A DNA stretch of 64,000 nucleotides from Scopulibacillus daqui (GTDB lineage Bacteria > Bacillota > Bacilli > Bacillales > Sporolactobacillaceae): assembly GCF_016908855.1 (NCBI RefSeq), contig NZ_JAFBER010000015.1, positions 1-64,000 on the forward strand, given 5' to 3'. Below, piece after piece: positions 9,436-20,474 of the stretch (position 1 is the first letter of the stretch; each line of letters begins with the position of its first letter). A model generated the notes under the pieces. The model saw nothing but the letters and a program-made list of their open reading frames with translations, was not told where the DNA came from and ran no database searches. The position numbers were made by a program, and so were the translations under genes.

Positions 9436-10188
9436 TTAAAAAGAATAACCCAGCTTCTTCGAAATCTTCATAGACGTTTCTTTCACTTTTACAATTAATT
9501 CCGGCAAACGCTCTTCTCGATAACGAGCCTCAATTCCGGCGATGCTGATAGCAGCCGCCACTTGATTTTGGCCATTGAATATTGGCGCGCTCACTGATGC
9601 CGTATAATCTTCTAATTCGGACCTGGTAACGGCATAACCATTTTCTCTTGCTTCATCTAATAACTGGCGGAGCATGCGCTTATCCGTAATCGTACCCATC
9701 CCAACCGGCTTTAATTCTGCCGTTTCGATGTAAGCCTCTTGTTCTTCCTTTGGTAAATAGGCAAGAATAATTCGAGAATCTCCAGCATAGAGAGGCGAAC
9801 GTCTTCCGATTGATGTGTATAACCGCACCGGCTGAGGCGTATCTAGCTTTTCAATATACATGGCTTCATTTCCGTCTTTCACTATAAGATGAACAGCTTC
9901 TTCCACATCATCTCGAAGTTCTTTCATAAAAGGCCGGGCAATGGTTCGAATATCCAAACGATCAGCAACAAGCTGCCCAAATTGCAAAAATAACAATCCA
10001 AGTGAATAATAGCCGTCTTCATCTTTTGTTAAAAATCCCATTTCTTCAAGTGAACGAATCATGCGATGCAAAGAGGTTTTCGGAATACCCGAATGCTCCA
10101 TCATGTCATTGAAGCTCAGTTTGGCATGCGTCAGGAAAAGTTTAAGTATTTTCATAGATTTTATAACCGTTTTGTTGCTCGCTTGCAT
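9436..10188 (-). CDS. kipR: IclR-family regulator, KipR-like
   Basis: 250 residues with an N-terminal winged helix-turn-helix (SGIPKTSLHRMIRSLEEMGF near residues 29-48) and a C-terminal IclR effector domain (for example SRSELEDYTASVSAPIF). IclR proteins bind small organic acids and control nearby catabolic genes. It is the last gene of the pxpA-pxpB-pxpC operon, the same company B. subtilis KipR keeps. It probably represses this operon through the direct repeats at its promoter. The symbol rests on family and context. Confidence 0.75.
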   Translation of the reverse strand: MQASNKTVIKSMKILKLFLTHAKLSFNDMMEHSGIPKTSLHRMIRSLEEMGFLTKDEDGYYSLGLLFLQFGQLVADRLDIRTIARPFMKELRDDVEEAVHLIVKDGNEAMYIEKLDTPQPVRLYTSIGRRSPLYAGDSRIILAYLPKEEQEAYIETAELKPVGMGTITDKRMLRQLLDEARENGYAVTRSELEDYTASVSAPIFNGQNQVAAAISIAGIEARYREERLPELIVKVKETSMKISKKLGYSF

Positions 10189-10248
10189 GATATTTCTCCT
10201 TTATATGAGAAAATGCCCTCAAGCCCTGCGGCATTTTTTTGAAAATAG

Positions 10249-11310
10249 TTATTCATTGCCTCTTCTTGTTTTCTCGTTCGCGCACGCCTGCTTTATCAAG
10301 GCTTTTGTCGAGTGTTTTCTATTAAAAGCCAGCAAAATGCCAGTTTTTAATTGTTGCAGGTGCTGTTCCTTTTCCAGATATAGTTGCTCAGCTTCTTCTA
10401 AGGAGACATAAGAAAATCGTATAGATTCCCCTGGTTTGACTTGGGCGATTAATGGTAAATCTGCCGTAATCACTTGAGCAATTTTTGGATAACCGCCTGT
10501 TGTTTGGCAATCCGCCAATAAAATGATAGGATTGCCGTCCGGCGTCACTTGAATGGATCCATTTGTGACGGCTTCGGACAATAACTCGCGTTTATTTTCT
10601 AATTCCAATAAAGGACCTGATAACCGATAGCCCATGCGATCTGATTGATTCGTAACAACAAACGCCTCTTTGGCAAAAGATTCGTGGCTAGAGCCTGAAA
10701 AACCGCCAAATTGTCTGCCTTTTGTTACCCGAATGACCGGGCTGCCGGTAAACGGCAATAATGGTTCAACATTAACAGACCAATTGCAAGCAGCGAACGG
10801 GCCAGTAAATCGTTCCTTCTTATACTCATTGCGGCGGCATTCATGCTGATTAAAAGGAATAACATCCCCCTCCTGCAATGCTCTGCCTTTAAAGCCGCCG
10901 AACTGGCCTCTTAAATAGGTGCTTTTGCTATTCATGACTTTCGGTATAAGAAATCCTCCTGAAACGGATAAATAAGCCCGGCAGCCTGATCGGCATGGGC
11001 CAAATTTAAGAGTGCGCCCTTTCTTAATATAGACAGGCTTCCACATCGGAACGGACTGTCCGTCAATTGAAGGGGTCAAATCACCGCCCGTAATGGCTAT
11101 TAAGCAATCTTTTTCTATTTTTAGCGTTGGACCGGTTAACGTCATTTCAAGCGCAGCCTCATTGTCTTTATTTCCGACTAACAAATTGGCGATTCGAAGT
11201 GAGTATGAATCCATTGCTCCGCTGACAACGACGCCATGCTGCTGAAATCCTTTCCTTCCGAGATCCTGGACGGTTGTCAACAGCCCCGGTTTGACGACGC
11301 GAAAACTCAT
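10249..11310 (-). CDS. pxpC: 5-oxoprolinase subunit C (biotin-dependent carboxyltransferase family)
   Basis: 353 residues of the AHS2/KipA family, visible as VVKPGLLTTVQDLGRKG at the N-terminus, HGVVVSGAMDSYSL, ITGGDL and the conserved QTTGGYPKIAQV near residue 270. With PxpA and PxpB it forms the prokaryotic ATP-dependent 5-oxoprolinase that opens pyroglutamate to glutamate. In B. subtilis the relative is KipA, which also counteracts KipI. Its ATG overlaps the pxpB stop (ATGA), giving tight translational coupling. Length is normal. Confidence 0.88.
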   Translation of the reverse strand: MSFRVVKPGLLTTVQDLGRKGFQQHGVVVSGAMDSYSLRIANLLVGNKDNEAALEMTLTGPTLKIEKDCLIAITGGDLTPSIDGQSVPMWKPVYIKKGRTLKFGPCRSGCRAYLSVSGGFLIPKVMNSKSTYLRGQFGGFKGRALQEGDVIPFNQHECRRNEYKKERFTGPFAACNWSVNVEPLLPFTGSPVIRVTKGRQFGGFSGSSHESFAKEAFVVTNQSDRMGYRLSGPLLELENKRELLSEAVTNGSIQVTPDGNPIILLADCQTTGGYPKIAQVITADLPLIAQVKPGESIRFSYVSLEEAEQLYLEKEQHLQQLKTGILLAFNRKHSTKALIKQACANEKTRRGNE

Positions 11311-12050
11311 TGTCCCCCCTCCTTATAAACCATCTCCTCGTAGACATCACGAGATATTGGATAAAATTTAACCACGTCTCCCGCTTGTAATAAACTCGGG
11401 GGATTTTCATTTGGCAAAAATAGTTTCATTGGTGTTTTTCCAATGAGCTGCCATCCCCCCGGCGTTGAAATAGGATAAACACCGGTTTGCATACCGGCGA
11501 TACCGACAGAGCCTGCCGGAATAGAAGTTCTCGGCGAGGAGCGTCTCGGTGCGGCAATTTTTTCGGACAGTCCGCCCAAAAACGGAAAACCCGGTGCAAA
11601 ACCTATCATATAGACCAGGTATTCACCGGCAGAGTGAATATGAATGACTTCGTCAGTCGTTAAATCATTAAAACGGGCCACATATTCCAAATCAGGCCCA
11701 AATGCTCCGCCGTAGCAAACGGGTATCGATATGGTCCGTTGCTGGAACGTTTTATCAGTTTCTAATTGTTCTAATTTCTGTTCAATGATATTGCTCACCG
11801 CTTTAAACGGTGATATAAAGTCATCCTTTTTTCTTTTTTTATGCTCTTGATGAACAATGAGCGGATCGTAATAGATCGTCACATTCACAAATGCCGGAAC
11901 ACATTCAATGAATCCTGCAAACGAATCTCTTTCAAGTAAATCCATTAACATTTTAATCTTTTTATGCGTTTCATAGTTTATTTCCTCGCCAAAAGTAACC
12001 GAAACAGCAGAATCGCCTAAAGGCGACACATCAAATGCAAACTTTGACAT
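11307..12050 (-). CDS. pxpB: 5-oxoprolinase subunit B (KipI/AHS1 family)
   Basis: About 247 residues. Conserved AHS1 blocks are PLGDSAVSVTFG, CYGGAFGPDLE, GFAPGFPFLGGL and the cyclophilin-like C-terminal PGGWQLIG. Forms the PxpBC part of 5-oxoprolinase; in B. subtilis KipI inhibits the sporulation kinase KinA. I place the start at the ATG at 12050, where GGTGAG precedes it; an upstream GTG at 12062 is in frame. Between it and pxpA is a 241-base gap with no convincing ORF; B. subtilis has ycsG and ycsI at this point, so a deletion is possible. Confidence 0.88.
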   Translation of the reverse strand: MSKFAFDVSPLGDSAVSVTFGEEINYETHKKIKMLMDLLERDSFAGFIECVPAFVNVTIYYDPLIVHQEHKKRKKDDFISPFKAVSNIIEQKLEQLETDKTFQQRTISIPVCYGGAFGPDLEYVARFNDLTTDEVIHIHSAGEYLVYMIGFAPGFPFLGGLSEKIAAPRRSSPRTSIPAGSVGIAGMQTGVYPISTPGGWQLIGKTPMKLFLPNENPPSLLQAGDVVKFYPISRDVYEEMVYKEGGQ

Positions 12051-12303
12051 AATGCTCACCACTTTCCATAGTACGCCTCATTGCTTATCAAGCATATCTG
12101 CTAAACTGATGATTCGGAGCATGAGTAATCATAAAAATCGCTTTAGCTTTTGGGCAAAAGGATCCTGTTCAAATCGTCTGCTTCAGCTGGATAAGCATGC
12201 AGCTCTATCATCTTCTAATCGTTTATGATATCCGATAGCCCTATTAACTTTCCGAATAGTGTTTTTGAGTGATGCATGATTGGTTTGTGCCTATATCTGC
12301 CCG

Positions 12304-13065
12304 CTACCCGCAGATTGCTTTAACTGCAATTCCTGAAGATTCCAAAGAAGACCTTACATAACGCGCAAAAGTTAGGGCATGGGCACCATCCCCGTGAATA
12401 CAAATGGTATTAGCTTGTATCGGTACATCGACGCCTTGCTGAGACAAAACTTTCCCTTCCTTAACCATGCGGATCACTTGGGAAACAGCTTCCCTGTCAT
12501 CTTCAATTAAGGCATTCTCTTCTGTTCGAGGGGTTAATGTACCGTCTTGCTGATAAGTTCGGTCCGCAAAAACTTCACTTGCTGTTCGCAATCCAATGGC
12601 TTTTCCAGCTCGTATTAATTCACTGCCGGATAATCCGTATAAAATCAGTTCAGGGTTCACTTTGTAAACAGCTTCAGCAATCGCTTCGGATAAACGCTTA
12701 TCTTTTGCAGCCATATTATATAAAGCGCCATGAGGTTTGACATGCTGCATCTTTCCGCCTTCAGCTTGCAAAAATCCATTTAAAGCGCCAATTTGATAGA
12801 CAACGATATCGTAAGCTTCTCTGGGCGAAATGTTCATATTTCTGCGCCCGAAACCAACTAAATCATGTAAGCCTGGATGAGCGCCGATCCGTACATTTTT
12901 AGTTAAGGCCAGCTGCACCGTTTTTCTCATCACAGACGGATCGCCTGCATGAAATCCGCATGCCACATTGACTGAAGTCACTTCATTTAAAATTTCTTCA
13001 TCATGGCCTAATTGGTAGACGCCAAAACTTTCTCCTAAATCGCAATTTAAATCAATTGTATTCAT
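12304..13065 (-). CDS. pxpA: 5-oxoprolinase subunit A (LamB/YcsF family)
   Basis: 253 residues with the family start [11 protein letters not shown] and the signatures [10 protein letters not shown] (residues 34-43), [15 protein letters not shown] and CIHGDGAHA near the C-terminus. PxpA completes the ATP-dependent cleavage of 5-oxoproline, a spontaneous damage product of glutamine and glutamate. First gene of the operon; ATG after GAGGAAGG. Length is typical. Confidence 0.92.
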   Translation of the reverse strand: MNTIDLNCDLGESFGVYQLGHDEEILNEVTSVNVACGFHAGDPSVMRKTVQLALTKNVRIGAHPGLHDLVGFGRRNMNISPREAYDIVVYQIGALNGFLQAEGGKMQHVKPHGALYNMAAKDKRLSEAIAEAVYKVNPELILYGLSGSELIRAGKAIGLRTASEVFADRTYQQDGTLTPRTEENALIEDDREAVSQVIRMVKEGKVLSQQGVDVPIQANTICIHGDGAHALTFARYVRSSLESSGIAVKAICG

Positions 13066-13142
13066 AAGGTACGCCTTCCTCTTGATTTAATTTGTAACCG
13101 GTATCATTGTTTATTTAAAAAAATAAACACCTTGCTATTATT

Positions 13143-13216
13143 GTTCCGAAAATCGGTATGAAGGTTCCGAATTTTAGTTGTATATCGACTTTACCATAAT
13201 ATTCAGTATGAGGCAA
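13143..13216 (-). promoter_or_regulatory. pxp operon promoter with two direct-repeat operators
   Basis: Minus strand TTGCCT (+ 13211-13216) and TAAAGT (13188-13193) are 17 bases apart. Just downstream, CGGAAC boxes at 13143-13153 and 13164-13174 (plus strand GTTCCGAAAAT and GTTCCGAATTT) repeat with a 21-base period, two helical turns, suiting a dimeric IclR-type regulator. In the remaining gap to 13385, a GC-containing hairpin near 13316-13340 may end the subtilase transcript. Confidence 0.5.
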
Positions 13217-13385
13217 CGATATAATAAAACGCCTCGTATATTTCGACAACCAACACCGAACACCGTTCAGCTTTTAAAGTTTGAAGGCTGCATGTGTTGT
13301 CAAATGTCAATAAAAAGCCCCTGCATCGCCGGCATTTAAGCGATCAGAAGCTTTGAAAATATACCCTCTATTTAAATTTCGATTC

Positions 13386-14564
13386 TTACTGTTTAACAGC
13401 TTTTGCTGCATCTATACGGCCATTTTGGAAGAGCACCCCGGTGCCGGGAACTTTATCAGCTGTTTTTTCTAGCGTAGAACGAATCTCAGGAGCATTTTCC
13501 CCTTGTGAAGCAAGCAAACCAGCTACACCGGCCACAACCGGGGAAGCCATGGATGTTCCCGATAAATTTGCATATTTTCCTCCAGGGATGGTTGAATAGA
13601 TGTCAACCCCCGGGGCTGCAATATCTACCCACGAACCGTGATTTGAGAAGGGTGCGAGCTTGTCCTTTTGGTCAGTTGCTGCTACGGCGATAACGTGAGA
13701 ATAATAGGCAGGGTAGCTTGGCAATGATGAACCTTCGTTTCCAGCGGCCGCAACAACGACAGATCCTTTATTCCACGCATAATTTACTGCATCTTCTAAA
13801 GTTTTGGAGCCCGTATTTCCTCCTATACTTAAATTAATGACTTGGGCTCCCATATCAGCCGCATAGCGAATGCCTTGGGCAACATGACTCAATGTACCGT
13901 CCCCATCTGCACCTAAAACACGAACGGCTAATATTGACGCCTTCGGAGCGATTCCTGCGATCCCTCTGCCGTTATTTGTGTTTGCGGCTGCGATTCCTGC
14001 CACATGCGTGCCGTGGCCATTTTCATCCATTGGATCATTATCATTGTCGACGAAATCGTGTCCCTTTATGACTTTTCCTGCTAAATCGGGGTGATTGTAG
14101 TCCACACCTGAGTCAACGATGGCAATTTTAACTTGTGGAGAACTTTGTGTGACATCCCATGCCTTTTCAGCATTAATCTTTTGAGGGGCATATTGCCGGA
14201 TGGTATAGGCCGGATCATTGGGAATATACATGGCGTGGAAAATAACATTGGGTTCGGCATAGTCGACAGTGCTTTGCTTTTCAAGATTTTTAACAGCATC
14301 TGAAAGCTTTCCTTTTACTTTAATGACAACAAAATTATCCGTTTGATCTATCACCTTGCCGCCGGTCTGTGAAACGATGTTCTTGGATGAAGCGGCAGAA
14401 ACTGACGGCTTAAAATGCACAATAAGTTCATGCGGAGCAATCTCTTGATCGGAAGAAGGCGTATAACCTGGTCCCTTTGCATGGGCTTCTGCGCCTGTAA
14501 CGGGCAGAGCAAGGCATGTGAATAAGGCTAATGACATCATTAAGGCTTTAAAACCCTTTATCAT
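13386..14564 (-). CDS. Secreted subtilisin-like serine protease (S8)
   Basis: About 392 residues. A signal peptide (hydrophobic core, then AEA/HAK) is followed by an I9-type inhibitor propeptide (HELIVHFKPS to YAEPN) and a thermitase-like catalytic domain. With numbering from the chosen start, the triad is Asp151 (IVDSGVD), His184 (NGHGTH) and Ser338 (SGTSMASP), with the oxyanion Asn at 276 (AAGNEG). An extracellular protease for protein scavenging. I start at the ATG at 14564, since GGGAGTGAG precedes it; a frame from 14591 would include that site. Monocistronic; a degraded transposase lies just upstream. Confidence 0.93.
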   Translation of the reverse strand: MIKGFKALMMSLALFTCLALPVTGAEAHAKGPGYTPSSDQEIAPHELIVHFKPSVSAASSKNIVSQTGGKVIDQTDNFVVIKVKGKLSDAVKNLEKQSTVDYAEPNVIFHAMYIPNDPAYTIRQYAPQKINAEKAWDVTQSSPQVKIAIVDSGVDYNHPDLAGKVIKGHDFVDNDNDPMDENGHGTHVAGIAAANTNNGRGIAGIAPKASILAVRVLGADGDGTLSHVAQGIRYAADMGAQVINLSIGGNTGSKTLEDAVNYAWNKGSVVVAAAGNEGSSLPSYPAYYSHVIAVAATDQKDKLAPFSNHGSWVDIAAPGVDIYSTIPGGKYANLSGTSMASPVVAGVAGLLASQGENAPEIRSTLEKTADKVPGTGVLFQNGRIDAAKAVKQ

Positions 14565-14742
14565 ATACTCACTCCCATAATGTATTCCCAAGTGTCTTCA
14601 CATGGTTGGCTTAAGAATTCTTCAGGATTCTACAAAAACCTTTAACTATGACTAAAAATAGGAGAATCGTATGAAAATGATGTCCTTTAGCCTAACTGAC
14701 TCAACTTTATGCCTGATAAAATCGCTTCGCTTATAAGAAAAA

Positions 14743-15801
14743 GGGGCTGTCCAAAAAGTCAGTATAACTGACTTTTTGGCGCCCCTTTTTCATTTTTTAT
14801 TTAAAAAAGCACACAAAAAAACCGCCCAATCTTGTAAAATGAAGTTACCAAACAAACATTTAAAGAAAGGACGATTTTTTATGAGTAATCATGATAATTA
14901 TAACACGCAAATGACATTTCTTCCAGAGACAGAGGATAAAAAGAACGCCAAAAGACAATTATCCCCTACTTTCAAACCATATAATAACCGTCAAGTTCAA
15001 GCTATTTTTGATATTGAATCACTCATACCAGAGCATCATGTCGCACGTGTGGTGGATGAAATGGTTGAAGCTGTGCCAGATGACCAATTGTTTTCTCATT
15101 ATAAAGGCGGCGGCAGAAGTTCCTATCATCCGAAAATGATGCTTAAAATTATTCTCTATGCTTATTCCCAAAAGGTTTACTCTTGTCGCGGCATCGAAAA
15201 ATTGACAAGAGAAAATATCCCTGCCATGTGGTTGGCGGCGATGCAGCAGCCAGACTTTCGCACGATCAATGAATTCCGCGGGGAACGGATGAAAGTCTTA
15301 ATGGATGATTTATTTGAGACCATGATTCTACAATTAATTGAAGACGGATACATCACCATGGAAAACTACTTTTTGGATGGCACTAAGATTGAGGCCAATG
15401 CCAATAAGTATTCTTTTGTGTGGAAAAAATCGACAGAGAAATTCGAAGCAAAATTAAAGGAAAAAATTCAAGAAACACTAGAGCACATACATGAACTCAC
15501 TCAATCAGAAGCTGGAACGGGAGAAAAGAAAAACGAGCAAAATACAGAGATCACCGAACAAAATTTGGAGACAGCCGCAAAGGAATTAGAAGAAAAAGTA
15601 GAAAAACTGACAGAGGAAATTGAAAAGGAAACAGATGCCAAGATTCGTAAGGAAAAGCGCCAAGAACGCAGTCAATGGAAGAAACCTTTAAAACTGATTC
15701 GGGAAGATTACATACCACGACTAGCTAAGTACAAGGAATAGATCGAAAACTTTGGGGATCGCAACAGCTTTTCAAAAACGGACAAAGATGCCACCTTATA
15801 C
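14743..15801 (+). mobile_element. Truncated IS1182-type insertion sequence
   Basis: The left end GGGGCTGTCCAAAAAGTC (14743-14760) is of the IS1182 type and forms a hairpin with GACTTTTTGGCGCCCC just downstream. The transposase frame follows but breaks off at about 15800, so the catalytic C-terminal half and the right end are missing. A short relic of a related element lies at 46317-46381. Confidence 0.75.
14881..15801 (+). pseudogene. IS1182-family transposase, nonsense mutation and C-terminal loss
   Basis: The start with AAAGAAAGGACG upstream is the ATG at 14881 (MSNHDNYNTQMTFLP). The N-terminal DUF772-type domain is clear (IPEHHVARVVDEMVE, YHPKMMLKIILYAYSQK, NYFLDGTKIEANANKYSF), followed by a Glu/Lys-rich coiled coil. 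A TAG at 15739 replaces a probable CAG (Gln) codon: the frame continues as IENFGDRNSFSKTDKDAT, a conserved stretch of this family, and then stops at 15801 where the rest of the DDE domain should be. Not functional. Confidence 0.85.
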
Positions 15802-15855
15802 TGAAAGCAGCCGGCAGCCGCCAGCTGCTTTCGAAGAAAAATCGAAAAAATATAA

Positions 15856-15896
15856 AAGCAAGCGGAGAAAAACAAATTGTTTTCCTCCACTTGCTT
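15856..15896 (-). terminator. glpD terminator
   Basis: AAGCAAGCGGAGAAAA pairs with TTTTCCTCCACTTGCTT, with TTTTATATTTTTTC on the minus strand. Another hairpin (15803-15832) follows. Nearly the same stem sequence occurs at 35612-35650. Confidence 0.8.
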
Positions 15897-15923
15897 CATT
15901 TTAAGGACTTATCAGACAAGCTC

Positions 15924-17588
15924 TTAATCTGCCGGGTGAACCGCTTGATACAGCGCTTGTTCAAGCTCTTCGGTGTATTTCTCCTGTTCATCGGCCGTCC
16001 ATTGGCAATAATCTGCCATAAATGCGATCACCGGCTCCTTCCATTGATGAACCCAATCGATATTGAAAAGCAGCGCTCCTGTTCTTCTTAAAAAGTAATC
16101 AAGCGGCGTTGCAGCCATTTCATTTTCAATACCGTAAATAACCGTTGCCAGAATGTCAATTGGCAAGCGGTCTGTTGATGTATGATCTTTTTCTTTTTGA
16201 ATGATCTCAAATAATTGCTCAACATTAGATCCGTACTTTTTAACCAATTGTTCTGCCTGATCATGCGTTAAACCGGCTTTTAGGCCTTCTTTCACCTTAT
16301 CTTCTATATAAGCGGGAAAGCCGTCTGATCCTCCGACATTTCCGCCGGATAGTCTGATGCCGTCTGTTGCGCATGGCGGGAATTGTTTGCCTTCTTCTTG
16401 GAGAAGCTGTTCGGAAACGATATCAACGACACGTTCAGCCATTTTGCGATAACCGGTTAATTTGCCGCCGGCGATTGTAATTAAGCCCGAATCAGATAAG
16501 AAAACTTCATCTTTCCTGGAAATTTCAGACGGCGACTTGCCTTCTTCATGAATCAGCGGCCTTACCCCGGCCCAGCTGGATTCAACGTCTTCAGCCGTTA
16601 GATGAACACTTGGGAACATGCCGTTAATCGCTTCAATTAAATAATCACGATCTTCAGCTGTCATACGCGGGTTGATTGGATCGCTGGTATAAGTTGTATC
16701 CGTTGTGCCGACGTATACTTTGCCCTCTCTCGGAATGGCGAAAATCATCCGTCCGTCGCCGTTTGTTGTATCAAAGTATACAGCTTGCTTCATTGGGAAA
16801 CGCTCGCCGTCAATAACAATATGAATGCCTTTGGTCAGATGCAAGTATTTCCCTTTTTTTGAATGGTCGATTTCCCTTAATGTATCGACCCAAGGGCCTG
16901 CGGCATTGACAATTTTTTTAGCGTAAATTTCATACGATTCACCGGTTAATTGGTCAACAGCTTTAATCCCTGTCACTTTCCCTTGATCGTCATAAAGCAA
17001 GTCTTCAGCCTTCGTATAATTAACAGCTTTAACTCGGCGAGAAACGGCTTCTTTCATGGCTTCGATAGTTAACCTCGCATCATCAGTGCGATATTCGACA
17101 TAGTAGCCGCCGCCTTTTAAGCCTTCCTTCTTTAATAACGGATCTTTTTTAAGAGTTTCTTCGCGATTCAGCATGGTTCTTCTTTCATGCTTTCTCACAT
17201 TCGCTAAGAAATCATAGACTGCAAGACCAATGGATGTTGAGAATTTGCCGAAGGTTCCGCCTTGATAAATCGGCAGCAGCATCCATTCAGGCTGTGTCAC
17301 ATGAGGGGCATTTTCGTATACAATGGCTCTCTCCTTCCCGACTTCAGCGACAAGCTTAACTTCGAATTGCTTTAAATAACGCAAACCGCCGTGAACAAGC
17401 TTAGTTGAACGGCTCGATGTCCCGGCCGCAAAATCCTGCATCTCTACAAGTCCTGTATTTAATCCGCGTACACTGGCATCAAGCGCGATGCCGGCGCCTG
17501 TAATCCCGCCGCCGATAATAAGAAGGTCAAGCGTTTCATTTGCCATATTCTCTAAAATTTCAGTCCGTCTTCTGCTTGAAAATGTCAT
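15924..17588 (-). CDS. glpD: Aerobic glycerol-3-phosphate dehydrogenase
   Basis: About 554 residues. FAD-binding motif [17 protein letters not shown] near residue 22, the family motifs [17 protein letters not shown] and [10 protein letters not shown], and a C-terminal helical domain. It oxidises sn-glycerol 3-phosphate to dihydroxyacetone phosphate at the membrane and passes electrons to quinone. The ATG at 17588 follows AGGGGTGATC; an in-frame GTG at 17597 lies inside that site. It has its own promoter just after glpK and a leader terminator of the GlpP type. Confidence 0.96.
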   Translation of the reverse strand: MTFSSRRRTEILENMANETLDLLIIGGGITGAGIALDASVRGLNTGLVEMQDFAAGTSSRSTKLVHGGLRYLKQFEVKLVAEVGKERAIVYENAPHVTQPEWMLLPIYQGGTFGKFSTSIGLAVYDFLANVRKHERRTMLNREETLKKDPLLKKEGLKGGGYYVEYRTDDARLTIEAMKEAVSRRVKAVNYTKAEDLLYDDQGKVTGIKAVDQLTGESYEIYAKKIVNAAGPWVDTLREIDHSKKGKYLHLTKGIHIVIDGERFPMKQAVYFDTTNGDGRMIFAIPREGKVYVGTTDTTYTSDPINPRMTAEDRDYLIEAINGMFPSVHLTAEDVESSWAGVRPLIHEEGKSPSEISRKDEVFLSDSGLITIAGGKLTGYRKMAERVVDIVSEQLLQEEGKQFPPCATDGIRLSGGNVGGSDGFPAYIEDKVKEGLKAGLTHDQAEQLVKKYGSNVEQLFEIIQKEKDHTSTDRLPIDILATVIYGIENEMAATPLDYFLRRTGALLFNIDWVHQWKEPVIAFMADYCQWTADEQEKYTEELEQALYQAVHPAD

Positions 17589-17701
17589 AGTGATCACCCC
17601 TATAAATAATTATCAATAAAAGAAATTTGCTTTAAACCCCATCCATCCGGAATTGCCGTCAATTCCGCTGTAAAAAGTCTCATTTTCAGCCAATATAAGC
17701 A

Positions 17702-17767
17702 CAAAAAAAGACCACAATACTCCCATGAATGCGCAATAATACAACAATACATAGGGTATTATGGTCT
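17702..17767 (-). promoter_or_regulatory. glpD leader terminator (GlpP antitermination target)
   Basis: In the glpD 5' leader, AGACCATAATACCC pairs with GGGAGTATTGTGGTCT, followed by seven T's on the minus strand (17702-17708). In B. subtilis, GlpP with glycerol 3-phosphate allows readthrough of such a structure upstream of glpD. The same layout sits upstream of glpF. Confidence 0.8.
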
Positions 17768-17804
17768 CTCACTAACCTTGACCGTACTTTATTAACTTAT
17801 CTTT

Positions 17805-17833
17805 ATTATACCGCATAAAAAGTGATTTGTAAA
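17805..17833 (-). promoter_or_regulatory. glpD promoter
   Basis: Minus strand TTTACA (+ 17828-17833) and TATAAT (17805-17810) with a 17-base spacer, directly after the glpK stop codon. Confidence 0.7.
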
Positions 17834-19327
<1,494 letters not shown>

Positions 19328-19345
19328 TTAATATCCACCTCATTC

Positions 19346-20185
19346 TTATTGCTCCTGTACATTAACAGACTGTGATTCCATATAGCTTTTCGCTGGAATC
19401 TTCTTTTCTGTGATATAAGCGGCTATGATTACGATTAATAGTATAAAGCCTACAATCCAAAAGCTCAGCATAAATTCCCCAAGGAAAAACCCCTTATAAC
19501 ATAACGCGCCAAATATACCGCCCAATATTGGGCCCACAACAGGAATCCATGCATAACCCCAATTGGAGCTCCCTTTCCCGGCAATAGGCAGAACTGCATG
19601 AGCTATTCTCGGTCCTAAATCACGTGCTGGATTAATAGCATATCCTGTTGTTCCGCCCAGTGACAAGCCAATGGCTAAAATTAAAAATCCGACAACTAAT
19701 GGATTCAATCCTTCAGTAAATTTATTAGCCCCTATAGATAATAAACCTATCACTAAAACAAAAGTCCCTATAATCTCGCTCAGCAAGTTTGAAAAGGTAT
19801 GAGGTATGGCTGGACCTGTGGAGAAAACAGCTAATTTTGCAGCTGGATCTTTTGTCGCTCTCCAATGCGGCAAGTAATGCAGATAGACAATACATGCACC
19901 AATAAATGCCCCAATCATTTGTGCAATAATATAGATTGGCACTTGAGACCATGGGAATTTCCCAATCATTGCAAACGCTAACGTTACAGCCGGATTTAAA
20001 TGGGCCCCGCTAAATTGTCCTACAGCATAAGCCCCCATTGCAACGCCTAGACCCCAGCCAAAGGTAATTACTATCCATCCGGAATTTTCAGCACCTGATT
20101 TTTTTAAATTAACGCCGGCGCATACACCGCCCCCAAGAATAATTAAAATCATTGTTCCAATGACTTCTCCCAGAAATCCTGACAT
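19346..20185 (-). CDS. glpF: Glycerol uptake facilitator (aquaglyceroporin)
   Basis: 279 residues with six membrane segments and the two MIP half-helix motifs, LNPAVT in the first half and INPARDLGPR in the second; the Asp after the second NPAR is typical of glycerol-conducting members. It lets glycerol diffuse into the cell. First gene of glpF-glpK; ATG after GAGGAGG. Expression is set by a sigmaA promoter with a cre box and a GlpP-type leader terminator. Confidence 0.96.
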   Translation of the reverse strand: MSGFLGEVIGTMILIILGGGVCAGVNLKKSGAENSGWIVITFGWGLGVAMGAYAVGQFSGAHLNPAVTLAFAMIGKFPWSQVPIYIIAQMIGAFIGACIVYLHYLPHWRATKDPAAKLAVFSTGPAIPHTFSNLLSEIIGTFVLVIGLLSIGANKFTEGLNPLVVGFLILAIGLSLGGTTGYAINPARDLGPRIAHAVLPIAGKGSSNWGYAWIPVVGPILGGIFGALCYKGFFLGEFMLSFWIVGFILLIVIIAAYITEKKIPAKSYMESQSVNVQEQ

Positions 20186-20203
20186 CTTGACTGCCTCCTC
20201 GAA

Positions 20204-20267
20204 TAAAAAGACTCACAACCAATAAGCTGTAAAAACTTTAAAAGGATTTTACAGCAGTTGTGAGTCT
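20204..20267 (-). promoter_or_regulatory. glpF leader terminator (GlpP antitermination target)
   Basis: In the glpF 5' leader, GAGACTCACAACTGCTGTAAAA pairs with TTTTTACAGCTTATTGGTTGTGAGTC and is followed by TTTTTATT just before the ribosome-binding site. It parallels the glpD leader and should be controlled by GlpP. Confidence 0.78.
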
Positions 20268-20300
20268 CATCGTCTCAATCTCGATTATTAACTTATAATA

Positions 20301-20329
20301 AGACTACCATACTATGAAAGCGTTGTCAA
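20301..20329 (-). promoter_or_regulatory. glpF promoter overlapped by a perfect cre box
   Basis: Minus strand TTGACA (+ 20324-20329) and TAGTCT (20301-20306), 17 bases apart. On the plus strand TGAAAGCGTTGTCA (20315-20328) matches the CcpA site consensus TGWAANCGNTNWCA at every position and covers the -35 box, so glucose repression of glycerol uptake is expected. Confidence 0.8.
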
Positions 20330-20408
20330 TAAATTATGAAAGATTATTCATGCGTTCAATCCAAATAGGAAAAAAGGCATTTTTAATTGCTGCATTGTTC
20401 CAAGCCGC

Positions 20409-20457
20409 GCCGCCAAAAACGACCGTCTCAGTTTTCAAGGCGGCCGTTTTTGGCGGC
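20409..20457. terminator. Large inverted repeat after glpP
   Basis: GCCGCCAAAAACGACCG pairs with CGGCCGTTTTTGGCGGC (one mismatch). The T-run lies inside the stem, so it may work as a terminator in either direction for the glpP transcript. Confidence 0.55.
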
Positions 20458-20474
20458 TATTAAGCTGTTATAGC

